A DNA stretch of 64,000 nucleotides from Parapedobacter pyrenivorans (GCF_014636865.1 NZ_BMER01000003.1:62215-126214); one strand, 5' to 3'. Positions 53,940-63,056 are shown, numbered from the stretch's first letter. Numbers and translations are program-made. The notes: a model not told the origin generated them from the letters alone.

Positions 53940-54125
53940 CGTTGATTTTCTGTAAAATTATTATAACATTTGCGGATTGACGCACGTATTGAATTTCGCC
54001 TAGCAAAGGTATATGGTTTTGTCAAATTACCGAATAAAAAATGATCCGACAATTAAACCAATCTCCTATAAAACAGTCTATACGTACAAAAGCATGGGCT
54101 TTAACCAAACGAAAGGATAGTTAAA

Positions 54126-55310
54126 ATGAAAACCAATAGATTAAAAATCAGCGTAATAGCTTTGGCAAGTTTGCTGTTTTTAGGTGCATGCAGCACCTCT
54201 CGGCAGGCGGCATTCCGCGATGATGTCTATAACAATAATACCCGGGCAGTGGAAGAAAGCTACCAAAGCCCCGATTATTATTATGACGAAGGCGCTGCGC
54301 AAGAAGAGCAGTATGCCGAAGAGGGCTATTACGAAGACGGATATACGGATGATGGTTATTCCAACGATTACTATGCCGATGACTATAGTGACAGTGAATA
54401 CGCCAACCGGATCAATCGCTTTTATTACAATACGCCAGGCATGGGTTACTATGATCCCTGGTTTGATCCGTGGTACGGAATGAACTCGTTTTACGGCTCC
54501 GGTTGGGGTTGGAATAGCGGGTGGAGTCTCGGCTTCGGCTGGGGTGGTGGTTTCGGTTGGGGTGGTGGTTGGGGCCTCGGTTGGGGCAGCAGCTGGTACA
54601 ATCCCTACTACGGCGGTTACTGGGGCTGGGGATCGCCCTACTATGGCAGAGGTTTCGGTGGCCCATATGCGTACAACCGTTGGGGTTGGGGCGGCGGATG
54701 GGGTGGTTATTATCCCGGCGGTGGCATTATTATAGACAATCGCCGCATGGCTGTCCGTTCCTCATCACGTGACCGGATGAATACCCGTACTTCCCGCTCT
54801 TCGTCGCGGAGTGCTACGCGCACGGCAATTTCAAGAGATGCCAGTGGACGCATTTCCACACGCACGGTAGCGGCACGAGGCAGTGAAGACTCGAATGTAA
54901 GGAGCGGCACACGTGCATCCGGTACGCGCGAAGGAGTTCGTCCGAGCGCTACACGCGGCTCGCGTAACACCGAAGGTGTACGGAGCGGTACTACGCGGAG
55001 ACCCGCCGGTCAAACCGTGAGACCGTCATCCGGTACTTCTCGGAGGCCTTCAGAAGGAGTTCGTCCGTCATCTACCCGCCGCCCATCAGGTAGCAGCGCA
55101 CGCCCTGCACGGCCTTCTTCTTCGCGGCCAAGCGCAACGCCGTCCCGTCCTTCGAGACCAAGTAGCGCAGCACCCCGTTCTTCTGGAAGCAGCTCACGTG
55201 GTTCGTCGGTATCGCCTCCTTCAAGATCTTCGGGCTCAAGTGGAAGCAGTAGCCGTGGAAGCAGCGGAAGCAGTGGAAGTAGCCGCGGAAGCAGCGGCAG
55301 AGGCCGTTGA
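54126..55310 (+). CDS. Low-complexity lipoprotein: acidic-Tyr, Gly/Trp-rich and Arg/Ser-rich segments
   Basis: A 394-residue protein with a signal peptide and lipobox GAC (Cys about 22), then three different low-complexity parts. Residues 30-100 are acidic and tyrosine-rich (many Tyr with Asp/Glu). Residues 115-200 are a Gly/Trp/Tyr region with repeated GWGGG-like units. Residues 205-394 are a strongly basic Arg/Ser/Pro/Thr tail ending in repeated SGSSRGSS-like units. No catalytic motif is seen. It should be anchored to a membrane, possibly surface-exposed. The acidic and basic halves could associate. It is just upstream of a FadL-type porin on the same strand, with a terminator between. A similar class exists in related genera as far as I recall. 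Confidence 0.8.
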   Translation: MKTNRLKISVIALASLLFLGACSTSRQAAFRDDVYNNNTRAVEESYQSPDYYYDEGAAQEEQYAEEGYYEDGYTDDGYSNDYYADDYSDSEYANRINRFYYNTPGMGYYDPWFDPWYGMNSFYGSGWGWNSGWSLGFGWGGGFGWGGGWGLGWGSSWYNPYYGGYWGWGSPYYGRGFGGPYAYNRWGWGGGWGGYYPGGGIIIDNRRMAVRSSSRDRMNTRTSRSSSRSATRTAISRDASGRISTRTVAARGSEDSNVRSGTRASGTREGVRPSATRGSRNTEGVRSGTTRRPAGQTVRPSSGTSRRPSEGVRPSSTRRPSGSSARPARPSSSRPSATPSRPSRPSSAAPRSSGSSSRGSSVSPPSRSSGSSGSSSRGSSGSSGSSRGSSGRGR

Positions 55311-55340
55311 TAGTTAGTTATTAGCACATTTGACCCAAGG

Positions 55341-55400
55341 GCCAACTAAATTCTATTCTTGACGGGGCATTTCCCAGAACTGTAATTTAGTTGGCTTTTT
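55341..55400 (+). terminator. Long-loop terminator after the low-complexity lipoprotein gene
   Basis: A perfect 12-bp stem GCCAACTAAATT (55341-55352)/AATTTAGTTGGC (55384-55395) with a 31-base loop and five T. The loop is longer than usual but the stem and T run are strong. Confidence 0.65.
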
Positions 55401-55422
55401 CATAAACTTAGTTCGAACCCCT

Positions 55423-57015
55423 ATGAATATGTATATAAAAAAAATAGCACTGTCAGCGCTGTTGCTAAGTGTATGTTGTATAGCTGCACAAGCCCAGTAT
55501 TTACAAGACGTCCTTCGTTTCTCACAGCCTGAACAGGGTGCAACAGCACGGTTTAAAGGACTAGGGAATGCCCAGACTGCTTTGGGAGGCGACTTAAGCT
55601 CCATCTCGGGCAATCCGGCCGGTTTAGGTTTTTTCGGCCAATCAGATATCAGCATCTCCCTAGACTATTCCAATGACCTGAATAAGGCAGGTTACTTCGG
55701 CACCAACAGCCAAAATTCCGTGGACAAATTAGGTTTTAACCAAGCAGGCGTCGTATTTCATATCCCTGCCCGTAGAGCGAGGGGAAGTAACCTTACATCG
55801 GGCTGGCTTAATTTCAACATCGGCATAGGATATAGCAAAACCAATAATTTCAACACGACCGTTGGCTATACTGGTGAAAACCCCTCATCCACATTTGCAC
55901 ACTTTTTATCGGATGAAATCGACCTTTTCGATTCAAATCTAGGTCAGTTTGGATACGACAGTTACCTTGTTGATTTCAATGGAATGGACCCAGACAACAC
56001 CTACCACTATCCTATTGCAGTAGAAGGTGGAAATTCTCAACAAAATGCGTTCACCAATACAGGATCGCAATCGGAAACCAACATTTCTTTTGGCGCCAAT
56101 TATAGTAATAAATTTTATGTGGGGGCGTCGATCGGCTTTGCTGCTTTCAATTACAATTCAAAACAGTTGTTCAAAGAATTTGGTTATACGAAAAACGTGG
56201 GAGAAATCTTCCCGGACAATCCTGACTCCGAATTTCTCGACGAAACATCAGATGCTTATGACATTCTGAATGCAGAATACGATTTGGTATACGATTACGA
56301 TCAAATCACTCGCGGCCGTGGTGTAAATGCGAAGTTAGGCTTCATTTACAAGCCCGTTCCCCAGGTTAATATCGGGATATCCGCCACCACCCCTACTTGG
56401 TATAACGTGACGGATGATGCCCAAGAATTGCTTGATGTATACTATTACGACAATGCAGATGCCACCGATCCTTTTTTTGAATATTTGTCCAATGAAGACG
56501 ATGGTTCTTATTATCTCGAATATAAACTACGCACTCCTTACCGGCTGAATGGCGGTGTTTCCGCAATATTCGGGCAAGGGCTGATCAGTGCTGATGTGGA
56601 ATATGTGGATTATACAAGCATGCACTTTTCTGCGAGCGATGCATTGGGATTAGACGAAAAAACGCGCATCGACCAAGACATGACCGACGGTGTCGCCAAT
56701 ACCTATAAGGGTTCGGTAAACGTCCGTGTAGGGGGCGAATACGTGTTGGCCGACGGCCTATTAGTTCGTGCAGGTTACGGGCATAATGGCTCGCCATATA
56801 AAAACCAAAGCCTCACTACGCAAACCGTATCAGGGGGTCTGGGCTATCGCGTTAACAATATGTATATCGACCTCACGTACCAACACTTTTCACAATCGTT
56901 TGATAGCAGCCCATATACGGTAGACGAATGGTGGGGAGCCGACGTTACGACGCCGGTAGCCGCAATAACGAACAGTCGCAGTAGTGTGTTCCTCACATTG
57001 GGCGTAAAATTTTAA
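55423..57015 (+). CDS. OmpP1/FadL-family outer-membrane transport protein
   Basis: A 530-residue outer-membrane barrel of the OmpP1/FadL/TodX group, which usually carries long-chain fatty acids or other hydrophobic compounds. A signal peptide (about 1-25, ending AQAQ) is followed by the typical N-terminal segment GATARFKGLGNAQTALGGDLSSISGNPAGLGFF. The rest alternates amphipathic strands and loops, and the C-terminus ends in FLTLGVKF, a barrel insertion signal. An ATG at 55429 is an alternative start. PorV-like proteins of the type IX system belong to a related fold, but this protein lacks clear evidence for that role. It is monocistronic, between two terminators. Confidence 0.85.
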   Translation: MNMYIKKIALSALLLSVCCIAAQAQYLQDVLRFSQPEQGATARFKGLGNAQTALGGDLSSISGNPAGLGFFGQSDISISLDYSNDLNKAGYFGTNSQNSVDKLGFNQAGVVFHIPARRARGSNLTSGWLNFNIGIGYSKTNNFNTTVGYTGENPSSTFAHFLSDEIDLFDSNLGQFGYDSYLVDFNGMDPDNTYHYPIAVEGGNSQQNAFTNTGSQSETNISFGANYSNKFYVGASIGFAAFNYNSKQLFKEFGYTKNVGEIFPDNPDSEFLDETSDAYDILNAEYDLVYDYDQITRGRGVNAKLGFIYKPVPQVNIGISATTPTWYNVTDDAQELLDVYYYDNADATDPFFEYLSNEDDGSYYLEYKLRTPYRLNGGVSAIFGQGLISADVEYVDYTSMHFSASDALGLDEKTRIDQDMTDGVANTYKGSVNVRVGGEYVLADGLLVRAGYGHNGSPYKNQSLTTQTVSGGLGYRVNNMYIDLTYQHFSQSFDSSPYTVDEWWGADVTTPVAAITNSRSSVFLTLGVKF

Positions 57016-57043
57016 CATCAACAGTTAGTTTGAACAATAACAT

Positions 57044-57078
57044 AAAGCGGGCGGTAGTTATCAACTACCGCCCGCTTT
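57044..57078. terminator. Hairpin terminator between the porin gene and dps
   Basis: A perfect 16-bp stem AAAGCGGGCGGTAGTT/AACTACCGCCCGCTTT with a 3-base loop. It serves convergent genes but has only three T at either end. Confidence 0.7.
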
Positions 57079-57110
57079 GCGTAAATAAATCCGCGTTTTA
57101 AATTGCGCTG

Positions 57111-57590
57111 CTACGCCTTATTCACAAAGGCCCGAAGCATCCAGTTTTGCTTTTCATTGAACTGCATGAACGCGTTGATCATGTCATTGGTGCCTTCATC
57201 GTCCGCTGCCGAGGTAATTTCAAGCAAGTCACGCTGCATGGCGATTAGTGCCTCCAGGTCGTCGATTATTGCCTTTACCATATCAATATCCTTCATACCG
57301 ATCGTGTCGATTTCCCCGATTTCGGAATGCTCCACATAATCCTTGAATGTACTAAAAGGAGATTTCCCCAAGGTAAGGATACGCTCTGCCAATTCATCGA
57401 TGGTGGTCAATGCATTGGTATACAACTCTTCAAACTTCGCGTGTAACGTAAAGAAATGGTTGCCGCGCACATTCCAATGGCATCCCCTCAATTTCTGATA
57501 ATGGATATGGTAATTGGCCAGCAGGTCATTCAAGTGGTCAACAACAGGTCTTAACTTTTTTTCCTCTAAACTGATTGCTTTTGGGTTCAT
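57111..57590 (-). CDS. dps: Dps-family DNA-protection/ferritin-like protein
   Basis: A 159-residue ferritin-like four-helix protein that forms a 12-mer, oxidises Fe2+ with H2O2 and stores iron, protecting DNA. The ferroxidase ligands of the family are present: the His of LRGCHWNVRG, then LHAKFEELYTNALTTIDELAERI carrying the second His, Asp and Glu. The N-terminus is short. It stands alone on the minus strand between a hairpin terminator and nfeD. The 62-base upstream gap gives no clear -7 element or Fur/OxyR box, so regulation cannot be read. Confidence 0.93.
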   Translation of the reverse strand: MNPKAISLEEKKLRPVVDHLNDLLANYHIHYQKLRGCHWNVRGNHFFTLHAKFEELYTNALTTIDELAERILTLGKSPFSTFKDYVEHSEIGEIDTIGMKDIDMVKAIIDDLEALIAMQRDLLEITSAADDEGTNDMINAFMQFNEKQNWMLRAFVNKA

Positions 57591-57652
57591 GATGTTAAAA
57601 TTTATATGTCCGCTGATAAAACAGCGTAAGCTACAAAAAGTTTACATCGGCG

Positions 57653-59011
57653 TCATGATGTACGTTTTTTTCTGACAAATAAATTATAGTTCACATGCTT
57701 CTCCACATAGATTTCCTCACCAATGTCGATAAAGCCATCAAGTGCAACAGCATCGTACCACTTACCTTCAATTTCTACCTTTCCCGATGGGCGGAGTACA
57801 GTCTTGGCTACCCCCTCCTTATTCACCAACGCCTGGTCAGTCGGGGAGGATGTATAACCTTCCGTCGAACGTTGCTCATCCTGCAAAACAAGGCGTTTGA
57901 ATGCCCGTGTATTGAGCAGACTCTTACCGAAAATCACCATCAATATGGTTGCCAACACTACCGAGGCAATGACCAATAGAAATGAATTGAACAACATACC
58001 CGGTTCAGCTATCGAAAAATTAAAATAATCATTGACCACCATACTGAAGGCCAGCCCACAGACCAAACAAATAATGCCCAATATACCCGCTACTCCAAAT
58101 CCCGGAATAACGAATAGTTCCAATAGGATCAATACAATACCCGCTACAAAGAGGGCTATCTCCCAATTATCGGCGAGTCCCTGGATGTACAAGGGCGCAA
58201 AAAACAGCACGGCAGCGATGATGGCCACTACCAACGCAAATCCGATCCCTGGCGTTTGCATCTCAAAATAGATTCCGCCGATGATGAGCAGTATGAGTAT
58301 TCCGCTGACCGCCGGATTGATGAGAAACGATATAATCTGATCGATGATTGTTACCCGATGTGTCGTGATATCGGAATTACTGATACCTTCGGCAGTCAAC
58401 ACATCGGCAATGGTCGACGCTTCTGCCTCCGCCAATTGGATCTTCACCGCTTCGGCGGATGTCAGGGTCAGGATTTTACCCGTGGGCTTGATATTGGGCA
58501 AATCCACATCGCCATCCACAAATGCCTCGGCAACCTTGGGATCGCGTCCCTTGGCTTCCGCCGTTGCTCGCATCAATCCGCGCATATAAGACTGGTGTTT
58601 CTCAGGAAGCACCTGGCCGGACTGGTCCACCACACTGGCAGCGCCAATACTGGATCCCTTACTCATATAGATACGATCCGCCGCCAACGATATCAGGGCA
58701 CCTGCAGATGCTGCATTGTGGTTGATGAAAACAACGGTTTCCAAAGGCGAATCCAATATCCGGCTACGGATCGAATCGGCAAAGTTGACCATTCCTCCGA
58801 AGGTATTCATTTCAATAAGCATCAGATCTACCTTAGCAGCCTCCGCCTGGGAATACGCGTTCTTTACCGTCCGCCAAGCACTGGGCCCGATATCTTCCTT
58901 TAAATCAAATCGGTAAACCTGCTGCGCCTGCACGACCGATACAGCCAGCATCAAACAGGCTACGACCGCCGATAGCATCAACAGCTTCTTTTGTGGTATT
59001 TTTTTATGCAT
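57653..59011 (-). CDS. NfeD/ClpP-class membrane serine protease
   Basis: A 452-residue protein of the long NfeD type. A signal peptide (LSAVVACLMLAVSVVQAQ) precedes a ClpP/SppA-like protease domain with nucleophilic serine in NHNAASAGALISLAADRIYM and catalytic lysine expected near KHQSYMRGLM. Four or five membrane helices (about 235-370) and a C-terminal OB-fold NfeD domain (about 385-445) follow. Such proteases are usually paired with a stomatin-like protein and act in membrane quality control; no stomatin gene is adjacent. The ATG at 59011 is used; the longer frame to 59173 overlaps the DUF4905 gene and lacks a signal. Confidence 0.9.
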   Translation of the reverse strand: MHKKIPQKKLLMLSAVVACLMLAVSVVQAQQVYRFDLKEDIGPSAWRTVKNAYSQAEAAKVDLMLIEMNTFGGMVNFADSIRSRILDSPLETVVFINHNAASAGALISLAADRIYMSKGSSIGAASVVDQSGQVLPEKHQSYMRGLMRATAEAKGRDPKVAEAFVDGDVDLPNIKPTGKILTLTSAEAVKIQLAEAEASTIADVLTAEGISNSDITTHRVTIIDQIISFLINPAVSGILILLIIGGIYFEMQTPGIGFALVVAIIAAVLFFAPLYIQGLADNWEIALFVAGIVLILLELFVIPGFGVAGILGIICLVCGLAFSMVVNDYFNFSIAEPGMLFNSFLLVIASVVLATILMVIFGKSLLNTRAFKRLVLQDEQRSTEGYTSSPTDQALVNKEGVAKTVLRPSGKVEIEGKWYDAVALDGFIDIGEEIYVEKHVNYNLFVRKKRTS

Positions 59012-59051
59012 ATCATTCAAATCGTTATATTTTTGAAGCCAGTAACGGCGA

Positions 59052-59807
59052 ATGGATAAATATACATTAAAAACCGCATTCAGAAAAAGTTTTTTGGGCA
59101 TCGTATGGCGGATTGAGGCCGATATGGCCAACAACATACTGGCCATAGAAACTCGCGATGAAGCCACCGGCAACCCATCGTTTTCCGTTTTTGATTACAC
59201 GACCGGCACATCGCTTGTCCATGAGCGGCCTTATGGCGACCGCAATTGGGCCTTGGCCGGAACCACGGACAGGAAGCTGATCGTGCGGGCATTCGGCCAG
59301 AATAGCCCCGACAGCGCTGGGATAGCCTGCATAGATGCGACAACCGGTGAGCTCCTATGGGAGCAATTCAACTACATGCTGGTGGGCATAGGTGACCAGC
59401 AACTCACTGTACGGCATCGGAATTTTGCAAGTGGTTATGAACAACGCATCGATATCCATACCGGAAATTTAACACAAGTCGATCAACCGACGGACAAACC
59501 TGCGGAATTAGCTATCGTCTTACCTCAACGGCATATCGGTAATGTGCCTGCGTTGCTCGCAAACTATGAGATACACGGTGATATATTCTGCTGTCCGATC
59601 GGATCAAAACAGGTGTGGGCATTTCATGAAGTAACACACCAAAAATACCGCGTAAGACTGGTCATATCCAACGGTTTAAATATCTTGTCCGAGGAGGTTG
59701 TTTTAACGAATCTGGCACACATGATTCCCGAACTGTTCTTTGCTATTGACAGGCAGCTTTTCTTAGTCAGCGATAATAAACGGGAAATTGTATCGTATTT
59801 AGTATAA
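59052..59807 (+). CDS. DUF4905 domain-containing protein
   Basis: A 251-residue protein of the Bacteroidota-specific DUF4905 family. The sequence is rich in beta strands with beta-propeller-like repeats (DYTTGTSLVHERPYGDRNW, DATTGELLWEQFN and DIHTGNLTQV resemble PQQ-type blades). Function is unknown and no signal peptide is evident. A -7 element TATTTTTG (59028-59035) lies 16 bases before the ATG. The LysM protein gene begins 18 bases after the stop, so DUF4905, LysM and uridine kinase genes are probably one operon. Confidence 0.82.
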   Translation: MDKYTLKTAFRKSFLGIVWRIEADMANNILAIETRDEATGNPSFSVFDYTTGTSLVHERPYGDRNWALAGTTDRKLIVRAFGQNSPDSAGIACIDATTGELLWEQFNYMLVGIGDQQLTVRHRNFASGYEQRIDIHTGNLTQVDQPTDKPAELAIVLPQRHIGNVPALLANYEIHGDIFCCPIGSKQVWAFHEVTHQKYRVRLVISNGLNILSEEVVLTNLAHMIPELFFAIDRQLFLVSDNKREIVSYLV

Positions 59808-59825
59808 TTGCAACGAATTTTAAAC

Positions 59826-60719
59826 ATGGACATCACATATCGGACCTACTTATATCGTGCATCTTTTTTCGCAGCCATGCTGATAGGCTGTTGCACCCAG
59901 TCATTGAAAGCAGCCTCAACCCCATTGGATTCCATCGGTGTGGAGTATGAAGACGGCAGGAAAATCATTATCCATCAATTGGAAGCCAAGGAAACCTACT
60001 ATGGGTTGAGCCGGAAATACCACGTATCCGTGAAAAACATCATCGCGGCCAACAGGAATAAAGCATTAAAAATCGGAGACACCGTACGCATACCTGCTGA
60101 AACCATGAGTGTCGCCGCAAATACAAGTACGACGACCACGGCGCAGCAACCCACCGCCCCGCCACCAACATTGGCTCAAGATGAATATACATCCTATAAG
60201 GTGGGGAAAGGCGAAACATTGTTTACCATTTCCAAGCGTTTCATCATCTCTGTCGAGAGCATCAAAAGGGCAAACGGACTTGCCAACGACTCGATTAAAG
60301 TAGGCGCCATTCTCAAAATACCCCATGAGGAGCTACCCCCGCCGCCTGTCACAGCAAACGAAATCATCCTTACGGATACCACAACCAACGACGAGGCCGA
60401 TGTAGAAATCCCCGCCAATCGGTATGGCATCCGGGAGATGACAGAAAAGGGCATCGGGGTGTGGATAGACGATTTGAACCAGGAAAGTGGCAGCATGTTG
60501 GCGCTGCATAAAACCGCTCCCATCGGCACGGTTATCAAAATCACGAATCCCATGACCCAGCGCATAACGTTTGCTAAAGTCGTTGGTAAATTCGCGGATA
60601 CTGCTGAAACCCAAAACGCCATCATTGTCATTTCCAAATCGGCCGCATCGCTAATTGGCGTGCTAGACAGGCGTTTTCAGGTAGAAATAGCCTATGGTGC
60701 GCCCAATGAAGAAAACTAA
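59826..60719 (+). CDS. Exported LysM protein with two LysM domains and a C-terminal barrel domain
   Basis: A 297-residue secreted protein with an N-terminal hydrophobic signal (about 12-30). The first LysM domain (about 50-90) reads HQLEAKETYYGLSRKYHVSV and NKALKIGDTVRIP. A Pro/Thr-rich linker is followed by a second LysM domain (about 125-170, KVGKGETLFTISKRF and VGAILKIPHEE). The C-terminal 95 residues (GVWIDDL...TPMTQRITFAKVVGKF-like) resemble a double-psi beta-barrel of the RlpA/lytic type. It should bind peptidoglycan. ATG 59826 is preferred to TTG 59808. It follows the DUF4905 gene and overlaps udk by 14 bases. Confidence 0.9.
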   Translation: MDITYRTYLYRASFFAAMLIGCCTQSLKAASTPLDSIGVEYEDGRKIIIHQLEAKETYYGLSRKYHVSVKNIIAANRNKALKIGDTVRIPAETMSVAANTSTTTTAQQPTAPPPTLAQDEYTSYKVGKGETLFTISKRFIISVESIKRANGLANDSIKVGAILKIPHEELPPPPVTANEIILTDTTTNDEADVEIPANRYGIREMTEKGIGVWIDDLNQESGSMLALHKTAPIGTVIKITNPMTQRITFAKVVGKFADTAETQNAIIVISKSAASLIGVLDRRFQVEIAYGAPNEEN

Positions 60720-61350
60720 CCCCCCCTTCGTAATTGGCATTGCCGGAAGCAGCGGATCGGGAAAGACTTTTTTTCTAAAACGCTTTCTTGATCACTTTGC
60801 ACCGCATGAAGTGGCGCTCATTTCGCAAGACGATTACTATATACCAGCGAATACAAAAACCCAGGAAGAAAACAAACGCTATAATTTCGATCTTCCCACT
60901 GCTATCGACCAGTCTGCATTCCAGCGCGACATCAATTTACTTTTCGACGGCCAAACGATATACCGCGAAGAATATACATTCAATAATCCGGCACGGAAGC
61001 CAAAAATACTCGAAACCAAACCAGCACCGATTCTGATCGTCGAAGGGTTATTTATTTTTTATTATACAGCGGTCAATGCGTTGCTAAACCACCGCATATT
61101 CTTGCATGCGGAAGAGGAAATTGCATTGCAACGACGGTTGAAAAGAGATTTTATAGAACGGGGCTACAATGAAGACGACGTGCGCTATAAGTGGGTAAAC
61201 CATGTGATGCCCGCTTACCGGCAATACTTACTGCCTTTCCGGGACCAATGCGACCGCATCATCATCAACAACACAGATGATCCAGCCCCCATCATCACCA
61301 TCACCAATGAAATATCTGCCGAATTGCGGGCCTTGGTTTCCACGTCGTAA
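60706..61350 (+). CDS. udk: Uridine kinase
   Basis: Udk phosphorylates uridine and cytidine with GTP or ATP in pyrimidine salvage. The 214-residue protein has Walker A GIAGSSGSGKTFF (near 10-22), the SQDDYY substrate-binding Asp-Asp-Tyr motif, and the LIVEGLFIF Walker-B-like strand; a lid with RRLKRDFIERGY follows. The ATG at 60706 is chosen (MKKTNPPF); another in-frame ATG at 60694 is possible. It overlaps the LysM gene by 14 bases and ends 7 bases from the convergent scoB. Confidence 0.93.
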   Translation: MKKTNPPFVIGIAGSSGSGKTFFLKRFLDHFAPHEVALISQDDYYIPANTKTQEENKRYNFDLPTAIDQSAFQRDINLLFDGQTIYREEYTFNNPARKPKILETKPAPILIVEGLFIFYYTAVNALLNHRIFLHAEEEIALQRRLKRDFIERGYNEDDVRYKWVNHVMPAYRQYLLPFRDQCDRIIINNTDDPAPIITITNEISAELRALVSTS

Positions 61351-61357
61351 CCCGGTC

Positions 61358-62017
61358 TTATAAATCCATTTCGGGCACGTGAACAGGTGCAAAGAATTTG
61401 CCCGCTGTAGCATTTCTTATTTCATCAACACTGATGCCCGGCGCCCGTTCCAACAGGTGAAAACCACCATTTTCAGCATCTACCTCAAAGACGGCCAGTT
61501 CCGTAACGATCTTACGGATACACCGTACACCCGTTAGGGGCAACGTGCATTGACGAAGCAACTTACTTTCGCCCGCTTTGTTTACCTGCTGCATGGCGAC
61601 AATGATATTTTTAGCGGAGGCCACCAAATCCATTGCTCCACCCATACCTTTCACCAGCTTTCCCGGGATTTTCCAATTGGCGATGTCACCGTATTCAGAT
61701 ACTTCCATCGCACCGAGAATGGTTAAGTCTACTTTTTGGGATCTGATCATTCCAAAACTCATGGCCGAATCAAATATGGCCGATCCCGGCAACATGGTAA
61801 TGGTCTGCTTGCCAGCATTGATCAAATCGGCATCTTCTTCGCCTGCATGGGGAAATGGCCCCATGCCCAACAGGCCATTCTCGGATTGGAGCACTACATT
61901 GATGTTTTCAGGGATATAATTGGCAACCAATGTAGGTATCCCAATCCCCAAATTTACATAGTAGCCGTCTTTTATTTCCTTTGCAATTCGCTTCGCTATT
62001 CCGTTTTTGTCTAACAT
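61358..62017 (-). CDS. scoB: 3-oxoacid CoA-transferase subunit B
   Basis: Subunit B (219 residues) of succinyl-CoA:3-ketoacid CoA-transferase, which activates acetoacetate with succinyl-CoA. The catalytic glutamate is in VVLQSENGLLGMGP (near 50). MLDKNGIAKRIAKEI is the natural start at 62017; the longer frame overlaps scoA and shows no similarity. GSAIFDSAMSFGMIR and KGMGGAMDLV are further family motifs. It follows scoA by 10 bases. The pair allows use or turnover of ketone bodies or poly-hydroxybutyrate. Confidence 0.94.
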   Translation of the reverse strand: MLDKNGIAKRIAKEIKDGYYVNLGIGIPTLVANYIPENINVVLQSENGLLGMGPFPHAGEEDADLINAGKQTITMLPGSAIFDSAMSFGMIRSQKVDLTILGAMEVSEYGDIANWKIPGKLVKGMGGAMDLVASAKNIIVAMQQVNKAGESKLLRQCTLPLTGVRCIRKIVTELAVFEVDAENGGFHLLERAPGISVDEIRNATAGKFFAPVHVPEMDL

Positions 62018-62027
62018 GTTATCCGAT

Positions 62028-62726
62028 TTAATGACCACGTACAGTCCGTTGCTCGATACGCTTCTCGTAATTCGTCCCTTGAAAGATCCGATGCACATAG
62101 ATTCCGGGAGTATGGATATGGTCGGGATCAAGCGCTCCCACGGGTACCAACTCTTCCACTTCGGCAATGGTGATTTTGCCGGCCATGGCCATAACCGGAT
62201 TGAAATTACGCGCGGTCTGCCGGTAAACGAGGTTTCCTGCCGTATCGCCTTTCCAAGCCTTAACGATAGCAAAATCGGCATCGAAGGCCATTTCCATCAA
62301 ATAATCCTTACCTCCGAAATTGCGTACTTCCTTTCCCTCAGCTACCTCTGTTCCCACACCAGCGGGTGTAAAAATAGCGGGCATTCCATAGCCTGCTGCC
62401 ATGCAGCGAGTGGCCAGCGTGCCCTGCGGCACCAATTCCACTTCCAACTCACCGGTGAGTAGCTGCCGTTCAAACTCTGCATTCTCCCCCACATAGGAGG
62501 CAATCATTTTCTTCACCTGCCGCTTCCTAAGCATGAGCCCGATGCCGAAGTCATCCACACCGGCATTGTTCGAAATACACGTCAAACCAGAAATCCCCCG
62601 TGCAACAATTTCACGGATGCAATTTTCCGGGATACCACATAGACCGAACCCACCCAGCATAAGTGTCATCCCATCGGTTATGCCCGCAATAGCGGCTCCG
62701 GCATCTGTCACTACTTTATTGATCAT
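62028..62726 (-). CDS. scoA: 3-oxoacid CoA-transferase subunit A
   Basis: Subunit A (232 residues) of 3-oxoacid CoA-transferase. The CoA-binding segment DGMTLMLGGFGLCGIPENCI near the N-terminus, SNNAGVDDFGIGLML, and the ATRCMAAGYGMPAIFTPAGVGT loop are typical. It pairs with scoB downstream (10-base gap) to form the heteromeric cytoplasmic enzyme. The 150-base gap upstream holds the promoter of the miniprotein on the other strand; no clear -7 element faces scoA. Confidence 0.94.
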   Translation of the reverse strand: MINKVVTDAGAAIAGITDGMTLMLGGFGLCGIPENCIREIVARGISGLTCISNNAGVDDFGIGLMLRKRQVKKMIASYVGENAEFERQLLTGELEVELVPQGTLATRCMAAGYGMPAIFTPAGVGTEVAEGKEVRNFGGKDYLMEMAFDADFAIVKAWKGDTAGNLVYRQTARNFNPVMAMAGKITIAEVEELVPVGALDPDHIHTPGIYVHRIFQGTNYEKRIEQRTVRGH

Positions 62727-62861
62727 ACGCGCTTTAAAATTGGTCCTTCCCTATAAATCGGGATGCCGACAAGGTACAAAAGTTGCGATAATCCTACAAG
62801 TTGAAATGATGGAAACACGAAACTTCGCGCACTTAATTGGAATTTTTCTAAATAAAAATAT

Positions 62862-62869
62862 TACCTTTG
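62862..62869 (+). promoter_or_regulatory. -7 element of the cysteine-rich miniprotein gene
   Basis: TACCTTTG, a full TAnnTTTG match, seven bases before the ATG; the transcript would have almost no leader. No convincing -33 TTTG is seen. Confidence 0.6.
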
Positions 62870-62876
62870 CAGCGCA

Positions 62877-63056
62877 ATGTGTGAGGAATATCCTTTTTTT
62901 AGCATAGACCAGTTGCCCTGCTCACGGCCTTATGCTACCGACCCGCAAAATTTCAAAGGACTGAACCCCTACAGTGAGGGCTGTGGCTGTGATTTCAAAA
63001 AATGCTGCAAGAAATATAAACGTGGCAAACGGTGCGGGAAATGCCCAAAACGTTAG
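62877..63056 (+). CDS. Cysteine-rich miniprotein (59 residues)
   Basis: A short frame, MCEEYPFFSIDQLPCSRPYA to the C-terminus GKCPKR. It has seven cysteines out of 59: Cys2, Cys15, then CGC, CC, and a CGKC pair within the last 25 residues, and a strongly basic tail (CGCDFKKCCKKYKRGKRCGKC). A full -7 promoter element sits just before its ATG, and the gene stops within the end of the convergent MFS gene (4-base overlap). I recognise no family; a metal-binding or Zn-ribbon-like fold is plausible. Small size lowers confidence, but the promoter, composition and clean start favour a real gene. Confidence 0.65.
   Translation: MCEEYPFFSIDQLPCSRPYATDPQNFKGLNPYSEGCGCDFKKCCKKYKRGKRCGKCPKR

Noticed and set aside
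55080-55310. Repetitive DNA at the end of the low-complexity lipoprotein gene as a possible CRISPR or tandem repeat array.
   Set aside because: The repeats are codon-level Ser/Gly/Arg repeats in frame, with irregular units and no spacers.
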